Assembly (NCBI RefSeq): GCF_035046505.1
Contig: NC_089821.1
Location: 2,824,001-2,888,000, forward strand
DNA from: Tiliqua scincoides
Lineage: Eukaryota > Chordata > Lepidosauria > Squamata > Scincidae
Direction: 5' to 3'
Length of the DNA stretch: 64,000 nt
Below, piece after piece: positions 53,318 through 63,519 of the stretch (the stretch's first letter is position 1; every line of letters starts with the position of its first letter). The translations under genes and the position numbers were made by a program. Below the pieces are notes generated by a model. That model saw only the letters and a program-made list of their open reading frames with translations, was not told where the DNA came from and did not search any database.

Positions 53318-53943
53318 GACCTGCACAGGGCTCTGTTTTGATTGGGCATATGATTGAATTTCCGCTTGTTTTTTAAATTCATTTTCTGTGGCTATTTTAG
53401 CTGAGGATTGAATGATGTCATCTCTTGTAAGAATCACATTTACTCAGTACAGAATTTTAGACTTCTTTGCTGAATACATCCTCATGTAGATAACACTGTA
53501 AAAATACACCTTTCTTTGTCTTTTAATTAAACCTGAGTTATCGGAGATCTCACGGCTGCTTTTTGGATTCTGGGAATGAAAAGGGTTGGGACAACCGAAC
53601 AGAGATATCATCAGCTAATTACAGGACATTTCTGTTCTTTCTTCCCCTTTGCCTCCCTAACTGAACTTCTCTTACCAAACGTAGTCTGGCCTGTGGGGAA
53701 TTGTTTTCCATTTCTCTTACATCATCTGCGAAGGTGAGGGGGGAGGGGGGAGATTAATTAAAACAATTAAAAGCACTTTAAATTGTAGTGCTGTAAAAGA
53801 ATAATAGCCACTTCAAGCATTTCATTCCCTTTAGTCATGCATCAGTCAGACGAAAGGAATGTGGATAACTGAGTTAAGGGACATTCCCCAAAAGCCATTT
53901 CCCCCCATGGTTTTAAGGACACACAGGAAATGGTTGTACATGA
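53318..53943. other. Spacer of the inverted repeat
   Basis: Unique AT-rich sequence including a pyrimidine-rich part at 53635-53660 and a G-rich run at 53737-53750. No open frame of note, no recognisable repeat. Confidence 0.5.
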
Positions 53944-54121
53944 ACCTTCCATGTATATACGACTTTCATATATATTTATACGTGCCAGGTTTTCTTGCCA
54001 GTTTATGAGCTAAGCACATCAATCTGCCTTAATGCCTGCAGTGTTTCTGCCTGATCATAGCACTTGATTCTAAGCAGTTATAATTTGTTTTATGAATAGC
54101 CTCCAACAGCTGTGAGGCGAT
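53944..54121 (-). repeat. Inverted repeat, right arm (178 bp)
   Basis: Complement of 53140-53317. Bases outside both arms (ACTTT on the left, CCCGT on the right) are unrelated, so the repeat ends sharply and there is no target duplication. Confidence 0.97.
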
Positions 54122-54244
54122 CCCGTGCTCACACTGATTGCCTGAAGTTGCCGGCCAAGGATTTGTTATCATGGATTCACAAAGGCATCCCATGGACCTC
54201 TGCCCTGAGGGGGGTTAGATGTATATTTGAGTGACAGGACCATT

Positions 54245-54889
54245 GCATCCTGGACAACTGTGTCCCAGTCAAATTTGTCCCGTTACTGGACACTGGCGCC
54301 CATTCTTTTTGCATCCCAAACATTTGTGTCCAAAATATGTACATTTATATTAGATATACTTCTTTAGTTTTAAAATGCAAAGATCGAGTTAGGGTTAGGG
54401 CAGGGTGACCAGATATCATAACTGTAAAATAGGATCAGGCACCCCAAAAAGTAGGACATCCAAGAAAAATGTAGGGCATGCCAAAATAAAAGCTAAAAAC
54501 ACTCATATATTGATTTCATCTGGTTAATTTAAACACTATATAACTTATTATTAACTTTAAAACTATGTTATGTATGACTTATTACATATAATTTATTAAT
54601 TACAAGAAGGTTATGTGCTGCCTGCAGGGGCTTGCTTGCACTGAAAAGGAGGATACCTAAGTTCTTTTCCAAGACACATGGCTAAAAAAGAGGACATGTC
54701 CTGGAAAAAGAGGACGTCTGTTCATCCTAGATTAGTTTTGGGCTAAGAGGCTTCGGATATATAACATGAAGTTTGTGGCCAAGTTATAGTGGGATGCAAA
54801 TGACCGGACTGCAAAAAACCAGACATGAATGTCCACAGAAGCCCAATGACCAGGATGCATTTGACCAGGACGTAATCATCCAGGATGCA
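54245..54889. mobile_element. Element with long degenerate inverted ends, split by a hAT
   Basis: Left TGCATCCTGGACAACTGTGT and right, inverted, TGCATCCTGGATGATTACGT; similarity extends about 100 bp inward through GTCAAAT and TTTGCATCCCA. Each arm is itself made of repeated GCATCCTGG/GTCC units. CCAT adjoins both ends and could be a short duplication. The superfamily is unclear. Confidence 0.55.
54411..54729. mobile_element. hAT-D element, CAGGGTGACCAG ends
   Basis: Begins CAGGGTGACCAGATATC and ends GACGTCTGTTCATCCTA. Colinear with 57740-58064. Flanking octamers GGTTAGGG and GATTAGTT match at 5 of 8. Two TTAGGG units just before the left end are probably chance. Confidence 0.75.
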
Positions 54890-55064
54890 CCATATATATG
54901 CAACTTGCTAGATATAGCATTCAATGAAAGAGCTCTGTGAAGTTTAAAACAAAGACTAGGAAGTCCCAGTGAGGTGTCCATTTACTGCTGAAAGTGCTGC
55001 TGTGATTGGAGATATGAAAATTAGCAATGATTGTCACATGTGCCTGGTGGACGCAAGATATCTG

Positions 55065-55313
55065 TGTATCTGGTGTGCTCCCTGGGGCATTTGGTGGGCC
55101 GCTGTGAGATACAGGAAGCTGGTCTAGATGGGCCTATGACCTGATCCAGTGGGGCTGTTCTTATGTTCTTAAACTACAATTCCCAGGAGGCCTTGCAGGT
55201 CTTCTTGTTATCTGGTGTGCTCCCTGGGGCATTTGGTGGGCCGCTGTGAGATACAGGAAGCTGGATAAATGGGCCTATGGCCTGATCCAGTGGGGCTGTT
55301 CTTATGTTCTTAT
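55065..55313 (+). repeat. CR1 3' tail, tandem dimer
   Basis: Two head-to-tail CR1 tail units joined by ACTACAATTCCCAGGAGGCC, each ending TTCTTATGTTCTTA. No CR1 coding sequence attached. Confidence 0.88.
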
Positions 55314-55319
55314 GTGTAA

Positions 55320-56045
55320 ATCTGATGTTGAATGCTGATTTTTTTTTTTAAGGAAAAAAATTAAGGTCAGGTTAAGGATTTCATTCAGGTTGTTATCCTT
55401 TGTTAAAAACTTTTCAAATATTCAGGTCTAAGGATTGTTTAAGCCACTGTTGATCCAATAGATTCAGACCAAAATTGCCACCAGTGTGTCTCTGCTGCCA
55501 GGCAAAGACTATCCATTTTTAGCCACCTTCCTTCTGGGGTTGCTGGTTGCTGCCACACTGACACATTGGAATTTCCTTCCTGACCCCAAGTGTAGAGATT
55601 AGTCAGACCCTGAGCACAAGCAAACCTATTGATCAGGTTACCCAAAGGAAATGTGTCCAGGCATATCTCTGCCACCAAACATCCTGTGTCCTAGGCTAGA
55701 ACGTACTATAAACCAGCAGTTCCCAGTGGTCGAAAGGGGATGGGGGGAAAAGTCCACTTTTCTTAACGCTGTTATATTATAGATGCAAAGGAATTGTATT
55801 TTAAACATATCTAAAGTTGCAATTCTATGCAAGCTCCACTGACATGAATAGAACTTACTTTTGAGTAAACACATAGATGGCTGCTCTGTATTTCTGTCTT
55901 GAACTGTATTCCTGCTCCTGTAACTGTTTCAGGGAAAATATCCCAAAACTTGCGCCGTCTTTGATTTCTAATCTTGTAGCAGTTGGTTCCCAGAGCACAC
56001 ATGCAACCATAGTTAACCTAAAGCAGCCATCATTCCAGCAGGCCT
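55320..56045. other. No gene recognised
   Basis: Unique; near 55815-55890 TTGCAATTCTATGCAAGC and ACTTACTTTTGAGTAAAC mark a decayed short GAGTAAGCC-type MITE. Confidence 0.4.
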
Positions 56046-56050
56046 CAGCT

Positions 56051-56978
56051 GGGCAGGAGGTCTGGTCTAGAGGGTAGAGCCTCTGTTAGCCCGAAGATAA
56101 CATCAGAAGGTCGCCAGTTCGAGGACACCAGCAGCTCCCTGAACAGCGGAGAATGGCGAGACCTTGAAGCAGCTGATAAGCTGAGCTGAGTGATTCCACC
56201 TGCTCTTGGAGTGAGCAAGAAGCGTCTTGGTTGCGCTCCATGTGAGAGATGGAGCTGCTTGCCAGCCTGCATGGGAGAACTGGAGGCCAGAAGTGAGACC
56301 AAACCAGGAAGTATTGGCAACCTTCAGTCTCGAAAGACTATGGTATCGCGCTCTGAAAGGTGGTTCTGGCACAGCGTCTAGTGTGGCTGAAAAGGCCAAT
56401 CCGGGAGTGACAATCCCTTCCACACCGGGAGCAAGTGCAGTCTGTCCCTGGTCTGTCTCCCTGGCTATGGGCCTTCCTTCTTTGCCTCTTAGCCTCAGAC
56501 TGTTGGCATGCAATGATCTCTCCCACCGTCGGAAGCAGCCCCTGGCGTCATGCTCTACGCCAAACGAGCAAAGACTTATAACCGGTAAACTGCTGCTTCC
56601 CGTGTTGTGCCGACGCCGTATGGCGAAGTTGGAGTGTCCTCTCCAGTGCGCGAAGCCTGGGTAAAGAAGGTATGGAGGATAGGCTGTTACCCATGCAGCA
56701 AATCCCCCCTCTCCACGTCGCTGGAATGGTCCAATGGAAAGGCAGAAGCCAATACGGTTGGTTCCAGCGGCGATCCATTCAAACCAGGAAGATCCATTCT
56801 GAAATGTTGTTGGTTCTTGAAAGAGAGAACCTCTATGCTTGTAAAAATCCCCTTGAGGGATTTAGATACGCCTGCCCATGTAAACCGCCTTGAATAAAGT
56901 CAGAGGAGTAATCCGATGACCAGAAAGGCGGTATATAAATACCAAGTAGTAGTAGTAGTTGTTGTTGTTATTATTATT
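56051..56978 (+). mobile_element. tRNA-headed SINE with L2-type tail, split by a LINE-A derivative
   Basis: Head GTCTGGTCTAGAGGGTAGAG with B-box-like AGTTCGAGGAC; tail TGTAAACCGCCTTGAATAAA then AAAGGCGGTATATAAATACC and an AGT/GTT microsatellite. The parts are 56051-56311 and 56780-56978, and they are colinear with 21301-21709. Confidence 0.87.
56312..56779 (-). mobile_element. Internally deleted or chimeric LINE-A (468 bp) with 12-bp duplication
   Basis: CAAACCAGGAAG occurs at 56300-56311 and 56780-56791, so everything between arrived in one insertion. On the minus strand the first 260 bases (56779-56518) are CpG-rich and not similar to the other LINE-A fragments here; they contain an open frame starting MDRRWNQPYWLLPFHW. 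At ATTGCATGCCAACAG they join the LINE-A end at the linker EAKRQRRKAHSQG, then the finger CSRCGRDCHSRIGLFSHTRRC and tail. The first part may be the LINE-A 5' UTR, making this a deletion derivative, or foreign RNA joined by template switching. Confidence 0.85.
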
Positions 56979-57069
56979 TCCCTCTTGCAGATTTACCTCT
57001 CTAATGTTGCCTTAAAACCACTGCTGTGTATCTTCTCCACCTTCTTTCTTTCTGAACTAAACAGGACAA

Positions 57070-57520
57070 ATCAGACTAGATAAGAGCGGATAGAGGGATG
57101 TTCTTTTCCCTCTCACACAACACTAGAACCCGGGGACATCTACTAAAATGGAGTATCAGGAGAGATAGAACAGACAAAAGAAAATATTTCATTACCCAGT
57201 GGGCAATTTGTCTGTGCAACTCCTTGCCACAGGATGTGGTGATGACGTCTGGTCTAGATGCCTTTAAAAGGGGATTGGACAGACTTGTAGAAGAAAAGTC
57301 CATCACAGGTGTTAGACTGTGAGGAGTCTGTGCAACCACCTGGTTTTAGAAGTACGCTACCTCAGACTGCCAGGTGCCAGGGAGGGCACCAGGATGCAAG
57401 TCTTTTGTTGTCTTGTGTGCTGCCTGAGGCATCTGGTGGCCACCTTGAGATACAGGAAGCTGGACTAGATGGGCCTGTGACCTGATCCAGCAGGGCTTTC
57501 CCAATGTTCTTATAAGAACA
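57070..57520 (+). mobile_element. CR1-clade LINE 3' fragment
   Basis: Codes NTRTRGHLLKWSIRRDRTDK, LCNSLPQDVVM, AFKRGLDRLVEEKSIT; 3' UTR with AGGAAGCTGGACTAGATGGG, end near TTCTTATAAGAACATGTTCT, where the tail is followed by its own complement. Confidence 0.82.
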
Positions 57521-57739
57521 TGTTCTTATTACTATTTTAATCTCTGCTGATGAAATACTGTAGTCTTGTGCTTGTTTTAGCTATTCTTTGCACCTGTTCA
57601 TGTTGTGAATCAAGTCATTTCTTGTTATCTCTCCTAGGAGAGGGAACTGATGGAGATCAATGGCCCATTGGTGCCCAAGGTCATTGATTTTGTTACTGCT
57701 GTTGTATAGTTGACTGTGGGTAGGAGGAGGTGTCATGAT

Positions 57740-58064
57740 CAGGGTGACAAGATGTCATAACCACAAAAGAGGACAGGGCACCCCAGAATGTAGGACATCT
57801 AAGAAAAATATAGGACATGGCAAAATAAAAGCTAAAAGCACTCGTATATTGATTTCATGTGGTTAATTTAAACACTATATTACTTATTTTTAAATTTTAA
57901 ACTGTATTATGTAAAATTTATTACATATAATTTATTAATTACAAGAGGACTATGTGCTGCCTGCAGAGGCCTGTTCATAGGGAAAAGGAGGACATTTAAG
58001 TTCTTTTCCAGGACACAACGCTAAAAAAGAGGACAACCTGGGAAAAGAACATCTGGCCATCCTG
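57740..58064. mobile_element. hAT-D element with perfect octamer duplication
   Basis: Begins CAGGGTGACAAGATGTC and ends ACATCTGGCCATCCTG. GTCATGAT flanks both sides (57732-57739, 58065-58072). Interior AAGAGGACAGGGCACCCC and AAAGAGGAC motifs; AT-rich centre; 325 bp. Confidence 0.92.
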
Positions 58065-58072
58065 GTCATGAT

Positions 58073-58835
58073 GAATCCTACACCTTGAAATATGCTACTG
58101 CCCCCTCTTCCCATTCTTCCGGCTAGTCCTGCTTCATAATCAAGCTTCAGCATGTTATTATTTTCCCACGTTCTGGGATTATTTCCGGCGCTGCCACCAG
58201 TGTTTTAGAATTGCAACGTGGAGATGGGAGACCAGTGACAACTGAGAGGGGAGGGGCTTGTGTTCAAACCTGAAGTGACTGTTGCTGCATAATGGTGCCA
58301 GGGTCAGGTGCAAAAGTCAGGTATTGCTGCATGATGTCCAGGTATTCTGGTGACTCTTCAGAGACCTGTGCAAATTGACAATGTCATCTGTTCCTGCTCA
58401 CGTGGACTTTTCAAGACTTCACACAACAGAACTCTTAGTGGCCGGGCCTAACTTCTGCCACTGACCATCTGACCAGCAGCCTCAGCCTCCCATTGGCTGC
58501 AGCTCAGCAGTGGCCAAGTGACTCAACCCACTGGAAGTTTGGCAGAGTTTCTTACAATCAGCAGGATGTTTGTATGCCATCAGCACCCATCCAATGAGAA
58601 TCTTAAAATTCATTTTACCAAGAATCAGGCCACTGAAAACACCACCTTTTTTGAAAAAGATCATGAAAAAGATATTGAAGAATGACAAGATATAGCATGG
58701 AATGAAGACATAAACTTGGGATGCTTTCAGACAGGATGTGATTACAGCTGTGATGTTCCAATGTAGGCAAGGTGACACGAAGATCACCCTCATGCACCTG
58801 CCAGCTATGCTTACAGAACATGTGCTATGTGCCAT
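58073..58835. other. No gene recognised
   Basis: A minus-strand frame at 58482-58892 spans a GT microsatellite and shows no domain; not supported as a gene. Confidence 0.35.
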
Positions 58836-58837
58836 TG

Positions 58838-58839
<2 letters not shown>

Positions 58840-58876
<37 letters not shown>
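58840..58876. repeat. GT microsatellite
   Basis: About eighteen TG units. Confidence 0.95.
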
Positions 58877-58878
<2 letters not shown>

Positions 58879-58911
58879 CAGACTGCCAGCAAGAGATAAA
58901 TAAAAATAACT

Positions 58912-59180
58912 TTTACTTACCTCCTGGTAGATCACCTGATCCCCAATGGGTCTTCTTGGATCTATGCTAACTCTCTTGCTGGCATAAATCTGAGGAGCGG
59001 AACGGGATCCAGGCCAGGAAACAGGGATAAGATCCAGTAAGCCTAATAGACCTCAAGATCGACCACCTCCCACCCTCTGAAGTGCCCCCTACCCCCCACC
59101 TCCCATATCTGCCTTCATCACCACCTTTTCTGCTCTGGTGTGAGCCAGGTCAGCGGTGGGCACACAGAGCTGTTGGCCAT
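58912..59180. mobile_element. CAATCC-type MITE interior, ends lost
   Basis: CCCCAATGGGTCTTCTTGGA, TCTTGCTGGCATAAATCTGA and the C-rich centre align with the middle of the long class. Neither terminus remains. Confidence 0.45.
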
Positions 59181-59339
59181 TTGTGATGGTGGCTCCAATG
59201 CAATTGGCAGCAGTACGCCATTTATGGGGGCTGAACGTGAGTTTGGCCATCTTAAAGAGCCCATAAGGCTGGCTGTTGATTTATATAATTTTAAGTATAA
59301 AAGATATTGTGGCTCACTTGGCCATAATATCCTAGAGCG

Positions 59340-59524
59340 CAGGGATGCGCAGTGGGTGGGGAGGCAGAGCCTCCTTGCCAGTGTCCTTTGAAAAGTGCTG
59401 CTGCCGTGGGAGGGTGTCCGTGGGTTGAGAGTACTTGTGCGCTGCCCACGGTGGTGGCGATTTTCAAAGGGCTCTGGTGGGGTCACTGTGCCTGAACTGC
59501 CTCCCCACCTGCTGCATGTCCTTG
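59340..59524. mobile_element. hAT-G MITE
   Basis: Ends CAGGGATGCGCAGTGGGTGG and CCACCTGCTGCATGTCCTTG. Octamers CTAGAGCG and CTAGAACA match at 6 of 8. Inner TTTGAAAAGTGC-type complementarity as in the 44828 copy. Confidence 0.78.
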
Positions 59525-59532
59525 CTAGAACA

Positions 59533-60412
59533 TCCCCTTAGCTTTGCTCCCCTTTTGCCATCTTTGGAAAAGTAATGGTGTGTGTTTTCTAGAAATTTCT
59601 GCTGAGCTTCCAGTTTCCCTACTCTTCAGTTTAGTATCAAGGTGAATCCTCTCTCAACACAGGCTGTCATTTTGGTACTAATGTGACTTTCAGAAATTGT
59701 CTGTTACTCTGTAGGAATTGTCAGTAACCGTGTAATTATCCCTGTTTACAAGACAGAACTGTTTTTGCATGTCCCATTGAGCATTTGCCAACTGCTGTTT
59801 GTGCCTGCCCCTCTCTGCTAACAATGGACTTTGGATTTTGTTTGTTTGTATAATTAGGACTTAGTTTTCTGACTCTTGCACAGTAGAGGGCTTTCGCTTC
59901 AGTAACATTCAATTTGGTGCTTTCCATTGTTTTTTGAGGTCACCTCTGTAAAAGAGGCCCCAAGAATTTATCAGTCAAAGCTGACCTTGAGATGTCCAGC
60001 TTGGCACTGACCTCACCATAATTTTAAGCTTGCATGGAACACAACTTCTCAGAAGCTGGTAAACATGTAGGTCCAATCTGCATTTTTTCCTACCATGTTG
60101 TGTTTGCCCAAGAAACCTGGACACGTACAACCAGTCACAGTTCACTGTCACGCACATGCAGCATGTCTTTATGTGTTAACAGATATGAATCTCTCCTGCA
60201 AACATCAAGGTGTTCACCAGGAGACGTGTGTGGTTGGTGCTCTCCAGGATAAACAAATAACAACTCTGCTTGCCATTAATATATGAACAAACGCTTACAC
60301 CTGTGCAAAGCTGAAGTGACCCCAAAAGTCAAAATCATAGTAACCCCCCTGGCTACTCTTGAAGATGGAATTATGGCTGAACTTACAATTAAGACCAATC
60401 TATTTGCATTAT
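59533..60412. other. No gene recognised
   Basis: Unique; no supported feature. Confidence 0.35.
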
Positions 60413-60415
60413 TAT

Positions 60416-61404
60416 GTTGGCAACCTTCAGTCTTGAAAGACTATGGTATCGCGCTCTGAATGGTGGTTCTGGCACAGTGCCTAGTGTGGCTGAAAAGGCC
60501 GATTCAGGAGTGACAATCCCTTCCACACTGGGAGCAAGTGCAGTCTGTCCCTGGTCTGTCTCCCTGGCTGTGGGCCTTCCTTCTTTGCCTCTTTGCCTCA
60601 GTCTGTTGGCCAAGTGTCTCTTCAAACTGAGAAAGGCCATGCTGCACAGCCTGCCTCCAAGCGGGCCGCTCAGAGGCCAGGGTTTCCCACCTGATGAGGT
60701 CCAGTCCTAAGGCCTTCAGATCCCTCTTGCAGATGTCCTTGTATCGCAGCTGTGGTCTACCTATAGGGCGCTTTCCTTGCACAAGTTCTCCATAGAGGAG
60801 ATCCTTTGGGATCCGGCCATCATCCATTCTCACGACATGACCGAGCCAACGCAGGCGTCTCTGTTTCAGCAGTGAATACATGCTAGGGATTCCAGCACGT
60901 TCCAGGACTGTGCTGTTTGGAACTTTGTCCTGCCAAGTGATGCCAAGATTGCGTCAGAGGCAGCGCATGTGGAAAGCGTTCAGTTTCCTCTCCTGTTGTG
61001 AGCGAAGAGTCCATGACTCGCTGCAGTACAGAAGTGTACTCAGGACGCAAGCTCTGTAGACCTGGATCTTGGTATGTTCCGTCAGCTTCTTGTTGGACCA
61101 GACTCTTTGTGAGTCTGGAAAACGTGGTAGCTGCTTTACCAACGCGTTTATTTAGCTTGGTATCGAGAGAAAGAGTGTCGGAGATCGTTGAGCCAAGGTA
61201 CACAAAGTCATGGACAACCTCCAGTTCATGCGCAGAGATTGTAATGCAGGGAGGTGAGTCCACATCCTGAACCATGACCTGTGTTTTCTTAAGGCTGATC
61301 GTCAGTCCAAAATCTTGGCAGACCTTGCTAAAATGATCCATGAGCTGCTGGAGATCTTTGGGCAATGACAGCTGCATCGTCGGCAAATAGGAAGTAGACA
61401 TTTC
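60416..61404 (-). mobile_element. LINE-A, longest copy, reaching the reverse transcriptase active site
   Basis: Reading on the minus strand from 61404: STSYLPTM in one frame, while the adjacent frame reads FADDAAVIAQ at about 61385-61355, the reverse transcriptase motif C. Then KDLQQLMDHFSKVCQDFGLT, ISLKKTQVMVQDVD, HDFVYLGSTISDTLSLD, RACVLSTLLYCSESWTLRSQ, RRLRWLGHVVRMDDGRIPK and the finger CSQCGRDC. At least three frame changes are visible, one right after motif C. It ends in the shared tail. This copy places the finger block C-terminal to the reverse transcriptase. Confidence 0.92.
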
Positions 61405-61881
61405 TAGCATGTATGCACTGCTGAAACAGAGACACCTGTGTTGGCTCAGTCATGTTGTGAGAATGGATGATGGCCGGATCCCAAAGGATCACCTGTATAG
61501 AGAACTCTTGCAGGGAAAGCGCCCTACAGGTAGACCGCAGCTGTGATACAAGGACATCTGCAAGAGGGATCTGAAGGCCTTAGGAGTGGACCTCAACAGG
61601 TGGGAAACCCTGGCCTCTGAGCGGCCCGCTTGGAGGCAGGCTGTGCAGCATGGCCTCTTCCAGTTTGAAGAGACACTTGGCCAACAGACTGAGGCAAAGA
61701 GGCAAAGAAGGAAGGCCCATAGCCAGGGAGACAGACCAGGGACAGACTGCACTTGCTCTCAGTGTGGAAGGGATTGCCACTCCTGAATTGGACTTTTCAG
61801 CCACACTAGACGCTGTTCCAGAACCACCATTCAGAGCGCGATACCAGAGTCTTTCAAGACTGAAGATTGCCAACAACATAT
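61405..61881 (+). mobile_element. LINE-A, 5'-truncated copy, head to head with the previous one
   Basis: Begins TCTAGCATGTATGCACTGCT immediately after the 5' end of the minus-strand copy. Codes SMYALLKQRHLCWLSHVVRM, then GRPQL followed by a stop (CTGTGA for CTGCGA), and on to the finger. It has the GATACCAGAGTC and GAAGATTGCC variants of the 7918 copy, unlike its neighbour, so it is a separate insertion and not an inverted half of the same one. Confidence 0.9.
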
Positions 61882-63090
61882 AGGTGTAGTGACTCTGTAA
61901 GTGGTGTTCGTGCATTTTCATGCATTTCTATTCTACGCACATCCTACATGTACAGGAATGGCATGCTTAGAAGTATGCATGCTTTCTGTAGGTTGTTAGC
62001 ATCTGCTTTGCGGCCAAAATTATTATCCACTGCTATTGACACAACCTGCAATTAAAGATATGAGTCTACAAGTCCACATACAACTTTTCTTGTGAGACTA
62101 GTTTAGATGGTTTGTAGCACAGAAGTGTTTATTAGTGGCTAATTTCTAAGAGGTGCCAAGTCCTCTGAGCTGGAATCTGGGTCTTCTAATTCCAAAAGTG
62201 TTGAGGCAGACTGAGATTCCTCAGGGAGACGAAAAGAGCACTGGAAAGGGTGAATGCAGAGAGCTGGTCCTTTCTTTTGACATGGGATGTATTGACTGGA
62301 AGAATAATTCATTTCACCAGGTCCAAAGTATTCTGTTTGATTTTTCCAGTGTCCTTGAACTGGGCTGATCCTGAACCTGTGGAAGAGTTTGTGGAAGAGT
62401 CAGCTTGGTTTCAATCCTGTTAGAGGCTTGTTAATGAACTGGTCTGGATAGAAGTTAAATAGGGAGGCTCTGAGTCAGATTCTGATTTGTACTCTGAAAT
62501 GTCACAGTCTGAGGGTAGGGGGAAGCACTGGCCACAGTTTCTTTGCCTCCCTGTCTCTTTCTCACCTTGCACAAAGTAGATAACTCTGGATGGAAGACTC
62601 TGGGTTAGAAATCTGCTTAGCAGAGACATTTTTGCAGAGTGAAGCCTGTTCCTGTGTAGTGAAAAAATAGAAAACAGCAATAAACTGTACAAAGTGCTAC
62701 TGGAACACTTAGGCAGAGCAGGTCTAAATATGAGCTTTGATGTATAACCAGTTACTGAATCATTTCTCCTGATGCCGCTTGGTGTTTTTTCCAAGTGCCC
62801 GACACATTCTGTAGGAATAATGTCACGTTTAATCTGCTTCTTAAATGTAGTCTCTAACGTTTTGCTTGGTTCATGCACCAGGAAGCTCTCCTGTGCAAGC
62901 CCTGTGGAAATGATTGCTGGAGAACTCTGAAAAATCCCTCACCATAATGTCTTATTTGGTTTTATGTTTTGAAAATAGAGTACAAACTAATTCGTGTGAA
63001 GTCCCCTTTCAGCCCAGCACAGTGTGGTTGTTGTCGTTTCTGCTTTTTCCTAGTGGCTGTTTGCTGGTGTTCCTTCTGCAGCTTTTTAGA
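61882..63090. other. No gene recognised
   Basis: A 152-codon minus-strand frame (62420-62878) has an acidic Ser-rich end but no recognisable domain and no splice-site support. Unique otherwise. Confidence 0.4.
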
Positions 63091-63094
63091 CTGT

Positions 63095-63266
63095 GGGCGC
63101 AATCCTAACCCACTTTCCAGCATTGATGTAGCTGGGCCAACGTGGCATGCGCTGCGTCCTGCAGTGGGGAGGCAGTCAAGAGACCCCCTCAAGGTAAGGG
63201 CATGTTGGTTGCCTTAACTTGGGACTGCATTGCGGCTGTGCTGGAAAGTGGGTTAGGATTGCGCTG
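63095..63266. mobile_element. CAATCC-type MITE, medium class (172 bp)
   Basis: GGGCGCAATCCTAACCCACT at the left pairs with AGTGGGTTAGGATTGCGCTG at the right, continuing through TTCCAGC/GCTGGAA. Flanking triplets TGT and CGT differ once. Confidence 0.8.
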
Positions 63267-63519
63267 CGTGAGCCCTTTTGGGACAGGGAGCCATTTAGTT
63301 TTTGCTTTTGTCTGTAAACCACTTTGACATCATCATCACTATCAACACAAAACAGCAAAAAAGCTTTCCAACGAAAAAGTTCACAGACACAGAACCGCAT
63401 GCCGCAGCAGCCCAGTTGCTCTTTCTGAGCTGGCAGAGCCACACAGGAGGGACTGAGAGCAAGGATGTGAGGGGGAAGGGAGTTTATGACTTGTATATTT
63501 TAGATTTTAGCTTGTACAT

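Noticed and set aside
54398-54410. Telomere-like TTAGGG units
   Set aside because: Only two units, directly at a hAT end; too short to mean an interstitial telomere.
58482-58892. 136-codon minus-strand frame
   Set aside because: It runs through a GT microsatellite (His-Thr repeat), so the open frame is an artefact of simple sequence.
60416-61881. Twin-priming inversion of a single LINE-A
   Set aside because: Both halves cover the same 3' region and have different subfamily markers, so they are two insertions.
62420-62878. 152-codon minus-strand frame with acidic Ser-rich end
   Set aside because: No recognisable family and no exon boundaries; left as unsupported.
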